A DNA stretch of 16,955 bases from Pedobacter sp. UBA4863 (GTDB lineage: Bacteria; Bacteroidota; Bacteroidia; Sphingobacteriales; Sphingobacteriaceae), in the NCBI RefSeq assembly GCF_002399615.1, contig NZ_DHDZ01000015.1, positions 1-16,955 on the forward strand, in the 5' to 3' direction. The translations under genes were made by a program, and so were the position numbers. The notes under the pieces are model-generated. The model worked only from the letters and a program-made list of their open reading frames with translations. It was not told where the DNA came from and did not search any database. Within the stretch, counting starts at the first letter, position 1, and each line of letters opens with the position of its first letter. Shown here piece by piece: positions 13,651 through 16,955 of the stretch.

Positions 13651-13685
13651 AGCCGGCAGCTCCCGAAAGAGCGTCGGCTTTTTTT
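13651..13685 (+). terminator. Intrinsic terminator of the 12233-13613 operon
   Basis: AGCCG...GCTC (13651-13662) pairs with GAGC...CGGCT (13669-13679) around a CCGAAA loop, with a small internal mismatch, followed by a run of T to 13685. It lies 37 bp after the stop of the flavin-fold gene. Confidence 0.9.
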
Positions 13686-13816
13686 GTGCTTAGGGATATT
13701 CGGGACTAAAGGCGAATTGCAGGACTGGAAGAACCGATGAGCACAGATCCTGCTCTGCAATAAATTATAAGAACCTGTCTTGTCTTATTTATGGCTTATT
13801 GCTAAATTGCCCTATC

Positions 13817-14854
13817 ATGAACCGCAAACTATTTCTTTCTTCTTTATTGCCTGCATCGGCAATGTTGTACGCTTTTAAATCTAGCGCAGCTACAGTTGCC
13901 CCAATTGCTGGTGCACCGAAAAAACACAAAAGGCCACCTTATTTAAAACAAGGAGATATTATTGGTATTACTTGTCCAGCGGGATTTATTACTCAGGAGG
14001 AAGTTGAACCTGCGATACAACAAATGGAAAGTTGGGGCTTTAAGGTAATGAAAGGGAAAACAGTAGGTGCCAAAGATTTTACTTTTGGCGGTACCGATGA
14101 AGAACGTTTGAACGATTTACAAGCGATGTTAAACGACACGAGTATTAAAGCAATTATGTGTGCTCGTGGCGGTTACGGAGCTATTCGTATTGTAGATCAG
14201 TTAGATTTTAACATTTTTAAAATATCGCCCAAATGGCTGATAGGTTTTAGTGATATTACCATTTTGCACTGTCATTTGAACAGTAATTATCGTTTTGCTA
14301 GTCTGCATTCTAAAATGTGCAATAGCTTTCCTGCTGATTGGGCCGCGGCAGAGCCCATACAAATAGCTACCATTAACTCTATTGAAAAGGCGTTAAAAGG
14401 AGAGGGGTTGATGCGGTATGAGGCAGCTTACCAAAGCACTAATAGGCTTGGGGAGGCCGAAGGTGAGCTAATTGGCGGTAACCTACGTTGTATCGAAAAC
14501 CTGGCTGGAAGTACTTCGGAAATTAAAACAGATGGTAAGATTTTGTTTGTAGAAGATGTGGGCGAATACCTGTACAGTATTGATAGAATGTTTTACAATT
14601 TGAAACGGAGCGGAAAACTGCATAAATTGAAGGGCTTGGTTATTGGTGGCTTTCGAGTAAAAAAAGATGAGGGCAATGATGGTTTTGGCAAAACTTTAGA
14701 GCAAGTTGTGATGGAAAAAGTGAAAGAGTTTGGCTATCCGGTTTGTTTTGATTTCCCAGTAGGACATCAAAAAGCTAACTATGCCTTAAAATGTGGTTTA
14801 AAACACCGATTAATAGTGAGCGAACAACAAACTATTTTGCAAGAACTAGCTTAG
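13817..14854 (+). CDS. LD-carboxypeptidase, peptidase family S66 (exported)
   Basis: Removes the terminal D-alanine from murein tetrapeptides (L,D-carboxypeptidase), used in cell-wall recycling or remodelling. The 345-residue product begins with a signal-peptide-like N-terminus (NRKLFLSSLLPASAMLYAF, then small residues SSAA), so it is likely periplasmic, unlike cytoplasmic LdcA. The catalytic Ser-Glu-His triad of S66 is visible: Ser145 in IGFSD, Glu246 in LFVED and His317 in FPVGH, with RGGYGAIRIVD preceding the serine. ATG 13817 is chosen over an in-frame TTG at 13799. Its last 23 bp overlap the 3' end of the convergent metallo-beta-lactamase-fold gene. No consensus promoter or terminator was seen. 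Confidence 0.92.
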   Translation: MNRKLFLSSLLPASAMLYAFKSSAATVAPIAGAPKKHKRPPYLKQGDIIGITCPAGFITQEEVEPAIQQMESWGFKVMKGKTVGAKDFTFGGTDEERLNDLQAMLNDTSIKAIMCARGGYGAIRIVDQLDFNIFKISPKWLIGFSDITILHCHLNSNYRFASLHSKMCNSFPADWAAAEPIQIATINSIEKALKGEGLMRYEAAYQSTNRLGEAEGELIGGNLRCIENLAGSTSEIKTDGKILFVEDVGEYLYSIDRMFYNLKRSGKLHKLKGLVIGGFRVKKDEGNDGFGKTLEQVVMEKVKEFGYPVCFDFPVGHQKANYALKCGLKHRLIVSEQQTILQELA

Positions 14855-15626
14855 CTTCGTTAAGGCCAATTTGGTAAACTGGGGTTTCTTGCCACCTAGA
14901 AGCTACAATAATTTCTACATTATTGGCTACTTCGTTAAATAACCTGCGCACCAATTCCGGACAGTTGTTCGCTTTGCTTAAGTGCGAAAGAAAAAGGTGG
15001 CTCATAAAATCGGGCCGATGATTAACAAATAATTCTAATGCTTTTTGATTAGATAAATGGCCATTGCCACCACGTATTCTCTGTTTTAAAAAATAAGGAT
15101 AGTTGCCTTTGTCTAGCATTTCGTCGTCATAATTGGCTTCTAGAAATACAGCATGGCATTGCTTGAAATGATGGATAAGGTTGGCGCAATGATCACCAAT
15201 ATCTGTAAAAACCCCAATTTTAATACCCTTATAAGCTATTGTAAAGCTGTGAGGCTCGGCGGCATCGTGTAATTTTGGAAATGCGATGATTTCTAGGCCA
15301 CCAATAGTTATACCTGTATTACTTGGAAAGGTGTATATCAAGTGTGCTGGTAAAAGCTGTTTACCACCCAAGTGTGTTTTTGGGGTAATATAAATAGGTA
15401 ATTGATATTTCTTTGCTAAAACAGGTAAGCCTTTAATATGGTCAGAATGTTCATGACTAATAAATATTGCTTTCACTTTCTGCATGGTTAAACCTAGCCT
15501 GGCCAACCTGTTTTCTGTTTCGCGGCAGCTTAGTCCAGCGTCAATAAGCACCGCATCTTCGTTGTTGCCAATATAGAAACAATTGCCGTTGCTACCAGTG
15601 TTTAGTGAAGTGATGTGTAATGACAT
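14832..15626 (-). CDS. Metallo-beta-lactamase-fold hydrolase (YycJ/WalJ-like)
   Basis: A 264-residue cytoplasmic protein of the metallo-beta-lactamase superfamily. The signature HEHSDH is at residues 58-63, preceded by LIDAG at 27-31 and the N-terminal GSNGNC (11-16) typical of YycJ/WalJ-type members. Further candidate ligands are in TDIGDH near 137-142 and the DKGNYPYFLKQRIRGGNGHLSN region. Members of this group are putative nucleases, with links to cell-wall signalling or DNA repair proposed in Firmicutes; the role in Bacteroidetes is not established here. It should not be read as an antibiotic-resistance beta-lactamase. The start is ATG 15626; upstream, TACTTTG is one base short of the consensus -7 box. 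It overlaps the LD-carboxypeptidase gene tail-to-tail by 23 bp. Confidence 0.9.
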   Translation of the reverse strand: MSLHITSLNTGSNGNCFYIGNNEDAVLIDAGLSCRETENRLARLGLTMQKVKAIFISHEHSDHIKGLPVLAKKYQLPIYITPKTHLGGKQLLPAHLIYTFPSNTGITIGGLEIIAFPKLHDAAEPHSFTIAYKGIKIGVFTDIGDHCANLIHHFKQCHAVFLEANYDDEMLDKGNYPYFLKQRIRGGNGHLSNQKALELFVNHRPDFMSHLFLSHLSKANNCPELVRRLFNEVANNVEIIVASRWQETPVYQIGLNEAKLVLAK

Positions 15627-16114
15627 TTGCTACAAAGTACGGCATTATGTTGCAGTTTAAACACAATAAATTTTAAACATTTATACGGTTAAAAAATTGT
15701 ACAAATAGCTCAATAAAAAGCTTTGATTTTTAATTTTCGCCTGCGCTAAACTAGCTTGTACAAGGCTTTTTGTATTCGAATTAAACAATTTAATAAAGAA
15801 GAAAGCTGTTTTCTTGTTAAGAACTAGCGCAGCTAGCTATTTTTTGCAATGGCGTGTTTTTGTTGTTTCTTAAAATAGGGGTGTTTTTGTTGTATGTTAC
15901 ATTTAATCAATTAGTTAAACTGTTTTTTTGTTGTTTGTGATTACTGCTATATATGCTTTTTTTGCTTATTTATTTATTGTAATTACTTAAGGTACAATGG
16001 GTGTAAATGTTAATTGTTGAGAAATAAGTCGAAAAAAGAACATCAAAAAAACAAAGAATTGCTTGTTTATTCTGTTTAAATGATATATTTGGGCAATAAA
16101 TTAAAATTATAACA
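15627..16114. other. 488-bp AT-rich intergenic region
   Basis: No gene is supported on either strand. It contains two TTGTACAA palindromes (15697-15704, 15756-15763). Three T/G-rich repeats are also present: GTGTTTTTGTTGT at 15854-15866 and again at 15881-15893, with a variant at 15921-15934. The promoter of the histone-like gene lies at its right end. The strong T-richness on one strand is unusual among the gaps of this window. Confidence 0.6.
16063..16091 (+). promoter_or_regulatory. Promoter of the histone H1-like gene
   Basis: TTG (16063-16065) and TATATTTG (16084-16091) are spaced by 18 nt and match the Bacteroidetes promoter form. The box ends 23 nt before the ATG at 16115, giving a 5' leader of roughly 17 nt. 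Confidence 0.8.
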
Positions 16115-16294
16115 ATGGAAAAATTTGCAAAAGTTAAAGAAGTAGTAGCTGCTATCGAAGCAGACGTAGAGAAATTTTATAATGCAGGTAATTCAGCTGC
16201 AGGAACAAGAGTACGTAAAGCAATGCAAGATCTTAAAGGTTTAGCACAAGAAATCCGTACCGAAGTTACAGAGAAAAAAAATAGCGCAAAATAA
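16115..16294 (+). CDS. Histone H1-like DNA-associated protein (Hc1 type), 59 residues
   Basis: Translation of 16115-16294 gives a 59-residue, mostly helical protein beginning MEKFAKVKEVVAAIEADVEK and ending EKKNSAK. It resembles the short histone H1/Hc1-like proteins that occur as single genes in many Bacteroidetes; these are thought to associate with the nucleoid, but direct evidence is thin. The N-terminal half is acidic/amphipathic, the central segment (GTRVRKAMQDLK, 30-41) is basic and the tail is lysine-rich. It lacks the long alanine/lysine/proline repeats of chlamydial Hc1. It has its own strong promoter and terminator, so it is a single-gene unit, probably highly expressed. Confidence 0.87.
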   Translation: MEKFAKVKEVVAAIEADVEKFYNAGNSAAGTRVRKAMQDLKGLAQEIRTEVTEKKNSAK

Positions 16295-16317
16295 TTAAAA
16301 CGCTCAGAAGTAATTCC

Positions 16318-16349
16318 AAAAGACCTTGTAATATGCAGGGTCTTTTTTT
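16318..16349 (+). terminator. Intrinsic terminator after the histone H1-like gene
   Basis: AAAAGACCTTG (16318-16328) pairs with CAGGGTCTTTT (16336-16346) as an 11-bp stem including one G-U pair. The loop is 7 nt and the T-run continues to 16349. It starts 24 bp after the stop codon. Confidence 0.92.
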
Positions 16350-16377
16350 ATGTATTACATTAACACTATACGTTTAG

Positions 16378-16385
16378 TACATTTG
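16378..16385 (+). promoter_or_regulatory. Putative -7 element for the ABM-domain gene
   Basis: TACATTTG matches TAnnTTTG and ends 18 nt before the ATG at 16404. The -33 side is only TTA near 16355, so the match is partial. Confidence 0.6.
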
Positions 16386-16403
16386 TTGTAAATTTTAGAA
16401 AAA

Positions 16404-16715
16404 ATGATTACAGTACAAGTTACCTATACAGTAAAAGCTGACTTTGTTGAGGAAAATATCAATAACATCAACATTTTTATAACTGATTTTAAAACAATGC
16501 TCACCAGCAAGTTTTTGTACCATGTTTGTATGAAGGATGACGGACTTACCTTTGAACATATTGCCATGTTCGAAAATGAAGAGATCCAAAAGGAGGTTTT
16601 AAGTACGCCATCTTTTGTTTCTTTTCAGCAGCAACGAGATGAAAAGGGCTTAATAACTGCGCCTGTAATCGAGATATTGAAGCATGTAGGCTCGTCAATA
16701 AGCCTTATTAAATAG
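16404..16715 (+). CDS. ABM-type (antibiotic biosynthesis monooxygenase-like) small protein
   Basis: A 103-residue protein with the pattern of dimeric alpha/beta-barrel ABM proteins, a family that includes quinol monooxygenases and heme-degrading enzymes. It has an N-terminal strand (MITVQVTYTVK), a helix, the strand LTFEHIAMFENEE near residues 48-60, then a helix with LSTPSFVSFQQQRDEKGLI resembling the family's L-x-T-x-H/F...F segment. The usual family histidine in the second helix (TPH) is replaced by TPS, so catalytic activity is uncertain and it may be a non-enzymatic member. It is monocistronic, between a terminator and the tRNA promoter, with a TACATTTG box close upstream. Confidence 0.65.
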   Translation: MITVQVTYTVKADFVEENINNINIFITDFKTMLTSKFLYHVCMKDDGLTFEHIAMFENEEIQKEVLSTPSFVSFQQQRDEKGLITAPVIEILKHVGSSISLIK

Positions 16716-16825
16716 GTTTTAATTTTAAAATATACAAAAACATAACTAATTATTATAGCTTAAGCATTGTAATACAGTGTTTAAGGTGTGTGAAAAAAAA
16801 ATATTTATATGTTTTTAATAATTAG

Positions 16826-16856
16826 TTTGAATGATTAATCAAAATTTCTATATTTG
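16826..16856 (+). promoter_or_regulatory. Consensus promoter of tRNA-Lys
   Basis: TTTG (16826-16829), then exactly 19 nt, then TATATTTG (16849-16856). This is the best match in the window to the Bacteroidetes promoter (TTTG at -33, TAnnTTTG at -7) and lies 21 nt before the tRNA. Confidence 0.88.
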
Positions 16857-16877
16857 CACCTCCTTACAAGAAAGGAA

Positions 16878-16950
16878 GATTCCGTAGCTCAGCTGGTAGA
16901 GCATTACACTTTTAATGTAGTGGTCCTGGGTTCGAATCCCAGCGGGATCA
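16878..16950 (+). tRNA. tRNA-Lys (anticodon UUU)
   Basis: A full cloverleaf can be drawn. The acceptor stem is GATTCCG with CGGGATC (one T-G pair), the D-arm is GCTC/GAGC, the anticodon stem TTACA/TGTAG encloses CTTTTAA with anticodon TTT at 16911-16913, and the T-arm is CTGGG-TTCGAAT-CCCAG. The discriminator is A16950. The 3' CCA is not encoded (CAGAA follows), so it must be added post-transcriptionally. Decodes AAA/AAG; its U34 is an expected MnmA target. Confidence 0.97.
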
Positions 16951-16955
16951 CAGAA

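Noticed and set aside
13717..13760. TTGCAGGA...TCCTGC inverted repeat as a terminator or attenuator for the LD-carboxypeptidase gene
   Set aside because: The stem is short with a 23-nt loop, has no T-run and shows no leader ORF or alternative pairing.
14832..15626. Beta-lactamase (antibiotic resistance)
   Set aside because: The fold signature is present, but the N-terminal GSNGNC and overall layout fit YycJ/WalJ-type hydrolases, and there is no signal peptide.
16395..16589. Minus-strand reading frame opposite the ABM-type gene
   Set aside because: The plus-strand gene has a promoter box and a family-like sequence; the antisense frame has neither.

Overview
The window looks like chromosomal DNA of a Bacteroidetes bacterium, most likely in the Sphingobacteriaceae (Pedobacter-like). 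Three things point there. The genes have Bacteroidetes-type architectures: 3-deoxy-7-phosphoheptulonate (DAHP) synthase with a C-terminal chorismate mutase, stand-alone proline dehydrogenase, and a ~60-residue histone H1-like protein. The promoters are of the Bacteroidetes form TTG...TAnnTTTG and the 5' leaders are very short. AT-rich intergenic 7-bp tandem repeats and a REP-like inverted repeat are also present. Genus is inference. No insertion sequence, phage gene, CRISPR array or resistance gene is visible.

Layout. Positions 128-4958 (minus strand) hold a likely aromatic amino-acid operon, transcribed pheA -> DAHP synthase/chorismate mutase -> aroA -> aroC. Together these make the first step, two late shikimate steps and the chorismate-to-phenylpyruvate branch. 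Positions 5117-7317 (minus) hold a tight cluster: S4 RNA-binding protein -> aroB -> sterol desaturase-family protein. Divergent from it is proline dehydrogenase (7403-8593, plus), which converges on mnmA (8635-9726, minus) with a perfect bidirectional terminator between them. After a 371-bp gap comes topoisomerase III (10098-11945, plus). A small presumptive operon follows (12233-13613, plus): SpoIIAA/STAS-like protein, small membrane protein, pyridoxamine-phosphate-oxidase-like protein. Next are an exported LD-carboxypeptidase (13817-14854, plus) and a convergent, overlapping metallo-beta-lactamase-fold hydrolase (14832-15626, minus). The right end carries a ~490-bp AT-rich gap, a histone H1-like gene with its own promoter and terminator, a small ABM-type monooxygenase-like gene, and tRNA-Lys(UUU).

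Most notable observation. Upstream of pheA the minus strand holds every element of a ribosome-mediated transcription attenuator: a Bacteroidetes consensus promoter (5006-4976), a 20-codon leader ORF (4958-4896) in which 9 residues are aromatic (4 Phe, 4 Tyr, 1 Trp), a strong intrinsic terminator (4855-4825) just before the pheA start, and a 10-nt segment at the end of the leader ORF (4907-4898) that can pair over its full length with the 5' arm of the terminator. If it works as drawn, starvation for charged tRNA-Phe/Tyr would stall the ribosome, allow antitermination and switch on pheA and the three chorismate genes behind it. This rests on reading the sequence; no folding or comparative run was possible.
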